From assembly GCA_964574215.1 (NCBI GenBank), contig CAZNLR010000006.1, positions 1 through 64,000 of the forward strand: 64,000 nt of DNA. Direction: 5' to 3'. Below, in pieces: positions 46,217 to 54,244 of this stretch (position 1 is its first letter; the number at the start of each line of letters is the position of its first letter). The notes under the pieces were generated by a model. It saw only the letters and a list, made by a program, of their open reading frames with translations. It was not told the DNA's origin and ran no database searches. This DNA comes from GCA-2725625 sp964574215. Its GTDB lineage: Bacteria > Pseudomonadota > Alphaproteobacteria > Rhodospirillales > UBA2165. A program made the position numbers and the translations under genes.

Positions 46217-47026
46217 ATGCGCCTGCTATCGATCACTGTATCCGCCCTAGCCGTATTTGCCGCTGCAATTCCATCTCCCTGTAACTCCGCACCTCAAATT
46301 TTAGGATTGGTAGCGACCAAATCGCCGGTACCGCTCAGCTGCTCCGACGGCGTCTGCTCGGCGGAAATTTCGGCGGTCTGTTTGCAGGAACACCGCCCGG
46401 CACCGGATTCGGGAACGCTCTACCGTGTGACCGAGAACTCCGCCATAAATCTGGTGATGACCGGTAAAGACGGAAGGTCCAAATCAATTAAGATCACCGA
46501 TAAAATCCAACTTAAATCACTCCGCGTGTACTCCTCCGTATCCATTAGTTTACCCGAGGTATTGGTCGACTCATTCGCTGATGAGGGTACTCACGCCTCT
46601 TTGGCAATTGAGCCTTTAGCGTCTGCCGTACCGGTTCCAATTGCCGGCGATCCCAATCCTCTTTCCGCGCGGGAAATCAGCGACTACACCGGCCATCTGC
46701 GCGCTCGGGCTGAACAGGCTATCGATCGAGACAGCGCGAATTTAAACGCCACAAGAATATTGAACCAAATGGTCAACCGGTTGCCGGGTCGTAATCCCGG
46801 CAATGCCAAAGATATTGCAAAAGTGAAAAAACAGGTTTTGGGCAATAATTCCTTGGCTGGCAAGCCAGAGACCGCTCGGTTGGTGACCCGCGCTTTGAAT
46901 ACCTGCCGTGAAAAGCTGCGAGTGGAACGGACCCCTCACCTGCGGGGCTGCCTCGGCAACCAGCATGATATCCTGAATTCCAACACCACCCAGGATGTCT
47001 GGAAAAGCCTCAAGCCCGGCAGCTAA
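46217..47026 (+). CDS. exported protein of unknown function
   Basis: A 269-residue protein with a signal peptide (LLSITVSALAVFAAAIPSP; cut likely before the APQ segment). The mature N-terminal half is beta-rich with four early cysteines (in LSCSDGVCS and AVCLQ), and the C-terminal half is helical and basic (AKVKKQVLGNN; TCREKLRVERTPHLRGCLG). The start follows AAGGAG. No family is recognised. It stands alone between the SnoaL/unknown pair and the GST gene. Confidence 0.65.
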   Translation: MRLLSITVSALAVFAAAIPSPCNSAPQILGLVATKSPVPLSCSDGVCSAEISAVCLQEHRPAPDSGTLYRVTENSAINLVMTGKDGRSKSIKITDKIQLKSLRVYSSVSISLPEVLVDSFADEGTHASLAIEPLASAVPVPIAGDPNPLSAREISDYTGHLRARAEQAIDRDSANLNATRILNQMVNRLPGRNPGNAKDIAKVKKQVLGNNSLAGKPETARLVTRALNTCREKLRVERTPHLRGCLGNQHDILNSNTTQDVWKSLKPGS

Positions 47027-47040
47027 AGACGGCTGATTTT

Positions 47041-47826
47041 TTGCTCACTCTCTATCATTCCGGAAGAAGCACGTGTTCAAAGCAGGTCCGCATGTGTCTC
47101 CGGGAAAAAGGGGTGGACTACGAAAGCAGGTATATTGAACTTTGGGATTACGAGAATCTCAATCCCGTCTATTTGAAACTCAACCCCAACGGCGTTGTGC
47201 CGACCCTGGTCCACGATGGCGAACCAATCATCAACGCTTTGGTGATCAACGAGTATATCGACGAAACTTTTCCCGGGCCGGCTTTGAAGCCGGATGACAC
47301 CAAAGCCCGCGCCCGCATGCGGTTTTGGACCTGGACCGCCGACGATATTCATCTGGCGGTAATGAATGTCTCTTATATGGCATTCTTATCAGCACCGGTT
47401 CAGAATTTGCCGGCCGAGGATATCGATACCTTGATCGCCCATATTCCCGTTCCCGACCGCCGCGAACGGTGGCGGCATTTCGCCAATGAAGGATTCTCAC
47501 CGGAAGAACTGGAAGCAACGGAACTGAAAATGGCGTGGGGAGTTGATCGAATAGAAGAGGCTTTGACCGAAACCCCGATGCTGGCCGGGGACGACTTTTC
47601 GCTGGCCGATATCAGTATCATGGCCATTGTCCATCGCATTAGAGAGATCAGACCGGGCCTGCTTGAGCCAGGTAGTCATCCCAATATTGACGATTGGTGG
47701 CAACGGATAATCGCCCGCCCGGCAGCTCAAGCCATCTACATCGGCGACAGCGATGAGGCGCCTGCCCGGCCTAGGACGAAGTCAATTTCGGGGCTCACTT
47801 CTCCCTGGCCATATAGCGACGCCTAG
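47041..47826 (+). CDS. glutathione S-transferase family protein
   Basis: A 261-residue GST-like protein. The N-terminal thioredoxin-like domain reads LTLYHSGRSTCSKQVRMCLR, with NPNGVVPTLVHDGEPIINAL as the glutathione gamma-glutamyl contact region. The C-terminal helical domain is long, with FSLADISIMAIVHRI as the family N-capping motif. The start must be TTG 47041 because no ATG precedes the conserved strand, and the ribosome site is weak. Roles could be conjugation, isomerisation or dehalogenation. It converges on holC. Confidence 0.85.
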   Translation: MLTLYHSGRSTCSKQVRMCLREKGVDYESRYIELWDYENLNPVYLKLNPNGVVPTLVHDGEPIINALVINEYIDETFPGPALKPDDTKARARMRFWTWTADDIHLAVMNVSYMAFLSAPVQNLPAEDIDTLIAHIPVPDRRERWRHFANEGFSPEELEATELKMAWGVDRIEEALTETPMLAGDDFSLADISIMAIVHRIREIRPGLLEPGSHPNIDDWWQRIIARPAAQAIYIGDSDEAPARPRTKSISGLTSPWPYSDA

Positions 47827-47838
47827 ACGTCAGATATA

Positions 47839-48288
47839 TTACCCCTTCTCTTCCCATTTTCCCCGGTCATTCTGCTGCCAGTAGGTCAAGTTGTGGCCGG
47901 CCTCTTTAAGGATTTTCCATCTGTCCCTCGCCGCCTTGACCGACGCATCGTCGTTTCCGTCAAAGAGATCGAAACAGCGTTCATAAGCATCAAAATCCGC
48001 CACTTCCACGCCGTCGGTTAAAAACAAAAAGGTAGCTCCGTTGGGGTTTTCCTCGTCGGTCGTCAACCAGATCGGCTGCCGGTCGGCCTCTCCGTCCTTG
48101 GCCGAACCGTGAGGCAACCAGCCGTTGGGCTCAGATGACCAGAGGACATTGTCGAGCATATCCACCCGCTCCTGCGAACCGGCCCTGACGATGGCGCGTT
48201 TGCCCGCTTTCAGGGTCTTGCCGAGAAGCGTCGGCAGCGCCATTTCCAAATTTGATCTTTGCAGGTGATAAAAAGCGATATCGGTCAT
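47839..48288 (-). CDS. holC: DNA polymerase III chi subunit
   Basis: A 149-residue clamp-loader accessory subunit. MTDIAFYHLQRSNLEMALPT, VRAGSQERVDMLDNVLW, FLPHGSA-like WLPHGSAKDG and the C-terminal KEAGHNLTYWQQND are characteristic. ATG 48288 has GGGGAT just upstream and gives the family start; the upstream frame to 48333 is not needed. holC near pepA is a common proteobacterial arrangement; here they are separated by a SIMPL-domain gene on the opposite strand. Confidence 0.92.
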   Translation of the reverse strand: MTDIAFYHLQRSNLEMALPTLLGKTLKAGKRAIVRAGSQERVDMLDNVLWSSEPNGWLPHGSAKDGEADRQPIWLTTDEENPNGATFLFLTDGVEVADFDAYERCFDLFDGNDDASVKAARDRWKILKEAGHNLTYWQQNDRGKWEEKG

Positions 48289-48399
48289 ATGATCCCCAAA
48301 GCGGACTTTAAGCAGTGGGCTGGCCTGTGTCAAAATACTGCCTTAATTGCGCTTTAGGTTGGCACGAAATAGTTAAATGGAATTGGTTAGGAGGCCGTT

Positions 48400-49098
48400 T
48401 TGGTTCGCACGTTCACCCTATTTCTAGCACTGGTTTTTCTTCCCACTTATGTTTTTTCATCTGAGGCAAAATCGCCGCTCCGAACCATCACGGTCCAAGG
48501 CGTCGGCACGGTTCAGGTCAAACCCGATATTGCGAACGTTCGCGCCGGAGCGACTACCCGTGACGCTACCACCGAAGCGGCCTTGTCGAAAAACAATGCC
48601 ATCATGGCGAAACTGCATAAACTGGCCCGGGATTTCGGTGTCGAAGAGCGGGATATTCAAACCAGTTCTTTCCGCGTCAACCCGGTCTACGGCAAGCGGG
48701 AACACAACCGCACGCGCCCCATTGTCGGCTACGAAGTATCCAACGCGGTCTCTATCAAGGTTAGGGAACTATCGAAGCTCGGCAGATTCCTCGACACTCT
48801 GGCGCGGGACGGCGCCAATCGTTTGAGTGGCATCAGTTTCGGCATCGGCGATTCTGAAACTCACCAAAATGAAGCGCGGGCACGGGCCGTCAAAAATGCC
48901 TACAGTCGGGCGAAAACCATCGCCAAAGCCGCCAATATTGAACTCGGGGATATTCTGGAAATCCGCGAAGGATCAATCAGCCGTCCCGGCCCGGTCCCGT
49001 ATCCCGCTGCCCGAATGATGGCGTCGGAATCGGTTCCTGTGGCCAAAGGTGAGATGTCCATCACCGCCCGGCTGACCATCATCTACGAGATCGATTAG
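48400..49098 (+). CDS. SIMPL-domain periplasmic protein
   Basis: A 232-residue exported protein of the SIMPL (DUF541) family. A signal peptide (FTLFLALVFLPTYVFSSE) is followed by ITVQGVGTVQVKPDIANV, IQTSSFRVNPVYG and GISFGIGDSE, all typical. Start TTG 48400 has a strong TAGGAGG site upstream. Family members are periplasmic or outer-membrane proteins of poorly defined role, some linked to oxidative stress. It ends one base before the convergent pepA stop. Confidence 0.9.
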   Translation: MVRTFTLFLALVFLPTYVFSSEAKSPLRTITVQGVGTVQVKPDIANVRAGATTRDATTEAALSKNNAIMAKLHKLARDFGVEERDIQTSSFRVNPVYGKREHNRTRPIVGYEVSNAVSIKVRELSKLGRFLDTLARDGANRLSGISFGIGDSETHQNEARARAVKNAYSRAKTIAKAANIELGDILEIREGSISRPGPVPYPAARMMASESVPVAKGEMSITARLTIIYEID

Positions 49099-50631
49099 CT
49101 ACTTGCTTTCGTAGTGGTTCGATACCAGCCGGTCCAGCAGGCGTACGCCGAAAGCGGTGCCGCCTTTGGGAACCGTCGGCGCGTCCTTTTTCGACCAGGT
49201 AACACCAGCGATATCGAGATGCGCCCACGGCGTTTTACCGACAAACCGTTGCAGGAACTGAGCCGCTGTCGTACTGCCGCCACCACGGCCACCAATATTT
49301 TTCATATCGGCGGCTTCTGAATTGATCATTTTATCGAAAGCTGGCGACAGCGGCATACGCCACAATTCCTCTTTCACATCGGCACCGGCTTTGGCCAGCC
49401 TTTCCGCCAGCCGGTCGTTGTTGGAAAACAGCCCGGCATATTGATCGGCCAAGGAAACGATAATCGCGCCGGTCAAGGTCGCCAGATTGACCATGAGTTT
49501 CGGCTTGAACCTTTCGTTGCAATACCAGAGCGCATCGGCCAGAACCAGGCGTCCCTCGGCGTCGGTATTGAGGACCTCGATGGTCTGCCCTGACATGGAC
49601 GTGACGATATCGCCGGGCCGTTGGGCCGATCCCGACGGCATATTTTCCACCAGGCCGACAACGCCGACGGCATTGACCTTGGCCTTACGTCCGGCCAGCG
49701 CTTTCATCAGCCCGATGACGACCCCGGCGCCGCCCATATCCCATTTCATATCCTCCATTCCGGCGGAAGGCTTGATCGATATGCCGCCGGTATCGAAGGT
49801 CACACCTTTGCCGACGAAGGCAATCGGGCCGTCCGATTTGGATTTGGGTTTGCCTTTTCCCTTGGCGGCGGTTTTCTTGGGTCCGCCGTTCCATTGCATG
49901 ACAACCATGCGTGATTCCCGCTCACTGCCCTGGCCGACCCCCAACAGGGCGCCCATACCCAGCTTGCGCATCCGTGCTTCGGTCAACATTTCGACTTTGA
50001 TCCCGAGTTTTTCCAAACTTTTCGCCTGCTTGGCCAAGCTGTCCGGATAGATAACGTTGGCAGGCTCGGACACCAGATCGCGGGTGAAGAATACGCCGTC
50101 GGCGATCTTATTGAGACCGGTAAACCGGCTCTTCGCCTTAGCGAATCCCGAACATTGCAAGGTGATCGATTTGAGGCTCGGTTTTTCACTTTCCTTTTGT
50201 TTGGTTTTGTATTTGTCGAAACGATATGACCGGAGCCGGGCGCCATAGGCGATCTGAGCCGCCATCTCCTGCACATTCATCTTGGCGTCGGCGACGGCAT
50301 CCACAGCGACAGTAACACTGCCCTTCTTAACCCGGCGCGTGTTGGCGTAGATACGGCCACCCAAATTCTGCATTTCCAGTTCGGTGACGTCCTTCGCCTT
50401 ACCAAGCCCGACGATCAAAACCCGGTCAAGCCTGGTGCCCGCCGGCGCCATAACGTTGAGATTATGAGCCTTATTGCCTTCGAAACGGCTGGCTTTAATG
50501 GCGCGGGTCAAAGCACCGCTGGTTTTTTTATCCAGCTTCTGTCCACTGGCGGAAAGCTTACCGCCGGCAGTTGCCGAAACGACGACGACCCCGGTAGCGG
50601 GCAGTGCAGGTTTAGCGAAGGAGATTTTCAT
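49099..50631 (-). CDS. pepA: leucyl aminopeptidase
   Basis: A 510-residue M17 aminopeptidase. The catalytic domain shows the metal-binding blocks FVGKGVTFDTGGISIKPS (Lys and Asp ligands), MKWDMGGAGVVIG and the signature NTDAEGRLVLADALWY. The N-terminal 160 residues form the usual macrodomain-like part. It cleaves N-terminal residues from peptides in the cytoplasm. A lysine-rich insertion (KGKGKPKSKSD) precedes the first metal block. Confidence 0.96.
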   Translation of the reverse strand: MKISFAKPALPATGVVVVSATAGGKLSASGQKLDKKTSGALTRAIKASRFEGNKAHNLNVMAPAGTRLDRVLIVGLGKAKDVTELEMQNLGGRIYANTRRVKKGSVTVAVDAVADAKMNVQEMAAQIAYGARLRSYRFDKYKTKQKESEKPSLKSITLQCSGFAKAKSRFTGLNKIADGVFFTRDLVSEPANVIYPDSLAKQAKSLEKLGIKVEMLTEARMRKLGMGALLGVGQGSERESRMVVMQWNGGPKKTAAKGKGKPKSKSDGPIAFVGKGVTFDTGGISIKPSAGMEDMKWDMGGAGVVIGLMKALAGRKAKVNAVGVVGLVENMPSGSAQRPGDIVTSMSGQTIEVLNTDAEGRLVLADALWYCNERFKPKLMVNLATLTGAIIVSLADQYAGLFSNNDRLAERLAKAGADVKEELWRMPLSPAFDKMINSEAADMKNIGGRGGGSTTAAQFLQRFVGKTPWAHLDIAGVTWSKKDAPTVPKGGTAFGVRLLDRLVSNHYESK

Positions 50632-50677
50632 GTGATCCTCTTTTCAAAAAGATATTCCCTGATTGCGTTTTGGTTAT

Positions 50678-51940
50678 TTAGAGTCTGCGCTGCGCCCACC
50701 AATCTTTCGGTTTCAGGCGTTTGCCGTAACCCAGTTTGATATCCAGCCACAGGGCCAATTTGCGTAATGGAGAATTGGCGAGCTTCTTCCACAAATCGTA
50801 ATAGAGCCGCGCCAGCGCCGTTTCCCGGCCCTTGTTATAAGGGCAGATGCGCATACAGACGCCGCATTCGGTTCCCTGGTTGACCCAGAATTTAAAACAT
50901 TTTTCCGCTTCGACCGTCCATTTGCGGATACCGACGATATTGGACTGAGAGATAATTTCTTCCTGGGGTGGTCCTTCGGGAATGGCGCCGGGTGGGCAGT
51001 TGTCCGAACACCGGTTGCACACTTCGCAGAAATCGCGGACGCCGAAATTAATGGGTTCGTCATGGTCCAGCGGCAGATCGGTGTGGATGCGCCCGATGCG
51101 TGTCCGGGGACCGAATTCGGGATGGATCAAAAGGCCGCTTCTGGCGTATTCACCCAGCCCCGCCTGGATGGCGTAGGGAATGCCTTGGGACGTATCGTTC
51201 ACCGTTGCCACCGCCCGGTAACCAAGATTTTGAATATAGGAAGCGATGGTTAGGGTCATGTTGCAATCGTGGGAATAGCCATTGCCGACAGCAACTCCGG
51301 CGGTGGCCGACGGGTAGGCTCTGACGGATTCATAGCTCATCTCCGTCAATACGACGATGACATTGGGCAGATCGTCAGGAATGCCGTAATCCTTCTCCGC
51401 CAGCATTTTGGCTGAAAAGCTGTTGGTGTAGTGCCAGCGTGGATCGTAAGCCGTTATTCCCGCCGCATCGGCCCCGAAAATCTTGCAAACGTGTTTGATT
51501 TCCTCGGCCATTTCCTTGGGCGACTCGACATCGAATTTCTCTTTGTAAGGGGGCGCGAATTCTTCGATGCAATCCAGAAAACCGTCGGCGCGGTCGTCCT
51601 TGCGGGTCCGTTGAATGATGATGTTGGTTGACATCCAGCCGGCGTTCCTTAGGGCGAAGTCCTTGACCGTATAACCGTCGCTTTTCTTGGCGCCCAAGCC
51701 CGGTGTGAACATTCCCCGGAACCAGTTGAGCACTTTTTCCGAACGGATGCGGGAATCCCACTGGCCGCGGGTATAGATGTCATTGGCCTGATTGAAGCGC
51801 TCAAAATTGTCCAGAATATCGAAGCCACAAGCCTCGTCCTTGGGAAGATGAATTTCACCCATATTTTTGTAAGGGCCTTCGCTTTTGGGCTGGTTGTCCA
51901 GGTCCAGTCGCGGCGGTTCGTTTTTCAGAGTTTCACTCAT
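50678..51940 (-). CDS. reductive dehalogenase-like Fe-S/corrinoid protein, copy 1
   Basis: About 420 residues, with the layout of RdhA reductive dehalogenases. An N-terminal ERFNQANDIYTRGQWD matches their leader; a corrinoid-binding-type core contains FGADAAGITAYDPRWHYTN and VNDTSQGIPYAIQAGLGEYA. Two [4Fe-4S] motifs follow: CEVCNRCSDNCP near residue 302 and CGVCMRICPYNK near 360, with the extra cysteine in CFKFW upstream. The C-terminus ends in a W-rich tail (KDWWAQRRL). There is no Tat signal and no RdhB anchor, so it is probably cytoplasmic. ATG 51940 with GAGGAT is preferred to 51955. Epoxyqueuosine reductase is a related fold but a poorer match. Confidence 0.8.
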   Translation of the reverse strand: MSETLKNEPPRLDLDNQPKSEGPYKNMGEIHLPKDEACGFDILDNFERFNQANDIYTRGQWDSRIRSEKVLNWFRGMFTPGLGAKKSDGYTVKDFALRNAGWMSTNIIIQRTRKDDRADGFLDCIEEFAPPYKEKFDVESPKEMAEEIKHVCKIFGADAAGITAYDPRWHYTNSFSAKMLAEKDYGIPDDLPNVIVVLTEMSYESVRAYPSATAGVAVGNGYSHDCNMTLTIASYIQNLGYRAVATVNDTSQGIPYAIQAGLGEYARSGLLIHPEFGPRTRIGRIHTDLPLDHDEPINFGVRDFCEVCNRCSDNCPPGAIPEGPPQEEIISQSNIVGIRKWTVEAEKCFKFWVNQGTECGVCMRICPYNKGRETALARLYYDLWKKLANSPLRKLALWLDIKLGYGKRLKPKDWWAQRRL

Positions 51941-51964
51941 AACATCCTCATTCATGGTATTTAA

Positions 51965-52924
51965 CTATGAGGCAATCGGCATTTCTTCCGTAATATCCTT
52001 GCGGCGGTTACCCCCGATCAACCAGACCAATCCGCCCGGCAGACTGGAACAAATATTGACCAACCCGAACATGATCGACATGACAAAGGCGTCCCCTTCG
52101 GTTACGCCGACGAATGCAAACGCCGCCACCATCGCCCCCTCGCGGACCCCCCAGCCGGCAATGGATATCGGCAAGGTCATAATGAGTATAACTGGCGGAA
52201 TGAGCACCAGGCAATCCAGTATCGATACCTGAACGCCCAGAGACAGGGCGCAGAAATAGGCCATCAGAGCAACCATAATATTACCGGTCACGCCCAAACC
52301 GATCGCCTTTAAAGCCTGCAAAGGCGACAGAAACAGTTTTTTCGTATCCGTTGCCAGGTGGGCAAAGCCGCGAACAATTTTCCATTGTCTGAAGCGCTCG
52401 GGGAAACGGTCGAGCAACATCAAAATACAGATGCCAATAACGGCCAGCGCCGCCATGGCGGGAAAAACGAACTTGGCGGGATTGTCGCCGATACGGGCAA
52501 GCAATAAAGGCTGGGTAGCGACGACCAGCAAGATCAAGCCCGAAACCGTGGCCACCCGCTCCAGCATAACGCCGTTGATGGCGCCTTGCAGGCTGGCGCC
52601 TTCTTTCCGGGTCAAATACATGCGTACCGCATCGCCGCCGACCGCCGAGGGCAAGGTCTGGTTAAAGAAATAACCGATATATAAAATTTTCATGGCGGCA
52701 AAAAATTTCAGGTCAACGTGAATTGCCGACAACACAACATGCCACCGCGCCGTATTATTCACCAGCAATATCAAGAACACGATAAAGGCTGCCAATACAT
52801 ACCGAAAGTCGATCCGCGTAAATCGGTCCGCGGAGTCTCCGATTTCGAAATTTGCAGCAATCAGCCATATCAGGAAGACAGATACGGCAAGTTTGGCGGC
52901 GAACATCAGCCACTTTTTCAACAT
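51965..52924 (-). CDS. lysylphosphatidylglycerol synthase transmembrane-domain (UPF0104) family protein
   Basis: About 319 residues with 7-8 transmembrane segments, matching the UPF0104/LPG_synthase_TM family. Landmarks are YFFNQTLPSAVGGDAVRMY and ISIAGWGVREGAMVAAFAF, which are strongly conserved there. It lacks the cytosolic aminoacyl-transferase domain of MprF, so it may be a flippase-like membrane protein. ATG 52924 is chosen over TTG 52939. It ends 24 nt before the first RdhA-like gene, so both are probably cotranscribed. Confidence 0.85.
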   Translation of the reverse strand: MLKKWLMFAAKLAVSVFLIWLIAANFEIGDSADRFTRIDFRYVLAAFIVFLILLVNNTARWHVVLSAIHVDLKFFAAMKILYIGYFFNQTLPSAVGGDAVRMYLTRKEGASLQGAINGVMLERVATVSGLILLVVATQPLLLARIGDNPAKFVFPAMAALAVIGICILMLLDRFPERFRQWKIVRGFAHLATDTKKLFLSPLQALKAIGLGVTGNIMVALMAYFCALSLGVQVSILDCLVLIPPVILIMTLPISIAGWGVREGAMVAAFAFVGVTEGDAFVMSIMFGLVNICSSLPGGLVWLIGGNRRKDITEEMPIAS

Positions 52925-52990
52925 TGAAATTTCCGACAATTTTTCAAAAAGTTCGCGCCACCTTTAGCACGTCACTAAGAGCCGGGAAAA

Positions 52991-53066
52991 GGTTAATTTA
53001 ACGACTGTCGATTAATTCACACCTGTTCATAACTTCCTTAATTTATCGACAGTCGATAAATTAACC
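52991..53066. repeat. 27-bp inverted repeat with nested palindromes
   Basis: Arms 52991-53017 and 53040-53066 are inverted copies matching at 25 of 27 bases, around a 22-nt spacer. Each arm contains a near-palindrome; the right arm holds TTATCGAC-A-GTCGATAA. The outer ends read GGTTAATTTA and TAAATTAACC. It lies just after the amrS-like stop and before the UPF0104 gene. It could be a terminator, a paired operator or a small mobile-element remnant. Confidence 0.6.
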
Positions 53067-53068
53067 AA

Positions 53069-54181
53069 TTAACGGGTCAGGCGGATGGGTTGGCGCTTCC
53101 GGCCCCAGTTTCCCGGCGGCCCATCGAAAACTCCGGCACATTGGGCCCCGCAGGTTAAACACCTACCGTCATCGCCTAGCCGCCAGGTGGACAGTTCGTA
53201 CCAATCCCGGCCGATCAGGGTTTCGCCGCAATTGTGGCAATAGGTGCTGGATCCGTCGAAATCGTGAATGTTGCCCAGATAAACATAGCGGATACCATGA
53301 TCCCGGGCTATTTTCTGGGCACGCTTCAAACTTGCCGCCGGCGTGTTGGGCTTGTCCCGCATTTTCCAATCGGGATGAAAGGCGGAAAAATGCAGCGGTA
53401 CATCGGGACCCAAATTTTCCATGATCCAGGCGCACTCCTCGTTGAGTTCGTTATCGCCGTCGTTTTCGCCGGGAATCAGCAGGGTCGTTATTTCGAACCA
53501 AACCTCGGTTTCGTGTTTCAGGTACATCAAAGTATCGAGAACGTTTTCCAGATGGGCCGAACACAGCTCCATATAGAATTCATCGGTAAAGGCCTTAAGG
53601 TCCACGTTGGCCGCATCCATGTGGCGGTAGAATTCGGCGCGCGGTTCTTCGCAGATATAGCCCGCCGTTACCGCCACTGTCTTGATTCCCCGCTCATGGC
53701 AGGCCTCGGCCACATCGACGGCGTATTCCAGGAAAATCACCGGATCGTTGTAGGTAAAGGCGACGCTCCGGCAGCCGGTCTGACGCGCCGCCTCGGCGAT
53801 CATTTCGGGGCTCGCCTGATCGGCCAACCGGTCCATCTCCCTGGATTTTGAGATGTCGTAATTCTGGCAGAACTTGCAGGTCAGGTTACACCCGGCGGTG
53901 CCGAAGGAAAGGATCGGCGTGCCCGGCAGAAAATGATTGAGGGGCTTTTTCTCGACGGGATCGATACAGAAGCCCGACGATCGGCCGTATGTCGTGAGTA
54001 CAATCTGATCCTCCTGGCGGGCGCGGACGAAACACAGTCCCCGCTGGCCGTCCTTGAGCTTGCAAAATCGGGGGCAGAGATCGCACTGGATGCGGCCATC
54101 GTCCAGCTTGTGCCAGTAGCGTCCGGCCACCGCATTGGCATGGCAACCGTTTTCCAGATCCGCGATTATTTCCGGAGGCAT
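53069..54181 (-). CDS. amrS: AmmeMemoRadiSam system radical SAM enzyme
   Basis: A 370-residue radical SAM enzyme. An N-terminal zinc-type cysteine cluster is seen in IQCDLCPRFCKLKDGQRGLC, followed by the radical SAM motif in GCNLTCKFCQNYDISKSR near residue 104 (C-x3-C-x2-C). A C-terminal CxxC pair lies in YCHNCGETLI and another in CLTCGAQCAG. This is the AmrS protein of the conserved AmmeMemoRadiSam trio, whose biochemical product is not firmly known. It is divergent from the fused Memo/AMMECR1 gene, 63 nt away. Confidence 0.92.
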   Translation of the reverse strand: MPPEIIADLENGCHANAVAGRYWHKLDDGRIQCDLCPRFCKLKDGQRGLCFVRARQEDQIVLTTYGRSSGFCIDPVEKKPLNHFLPGTPILSFGTAGCNLTCKFCQNYDISKSREMDRLADQASPEMIAEAARQTGCRSVAFTYNDPVIFLEYAVDVAEACHERGIKTVAVTAGYICEEPRAEFYRHMDAANVDLKAFTDEFYMELCSAHLENVLDTLMYLKHETEVWFEITTLLIPGENDGDNELNEECAWIMENLGPDVPLHFSAFHPDWKMRDKPNTPAASLKRAQKIARDHGIRYVYLGNIHDFDGSSTYCHNCGETLIGRDWYELSTWRLGDDGRCLTCGAQCAGVFDGPPGNWGRKRQPIRLTR

Positions 54182-54244
54182 ATTCGCTCTGTTCTCCCAA
54201 CCAACTCTCCCTTAGAATGATAGTCGTTAAAAAGGAAACACGCC

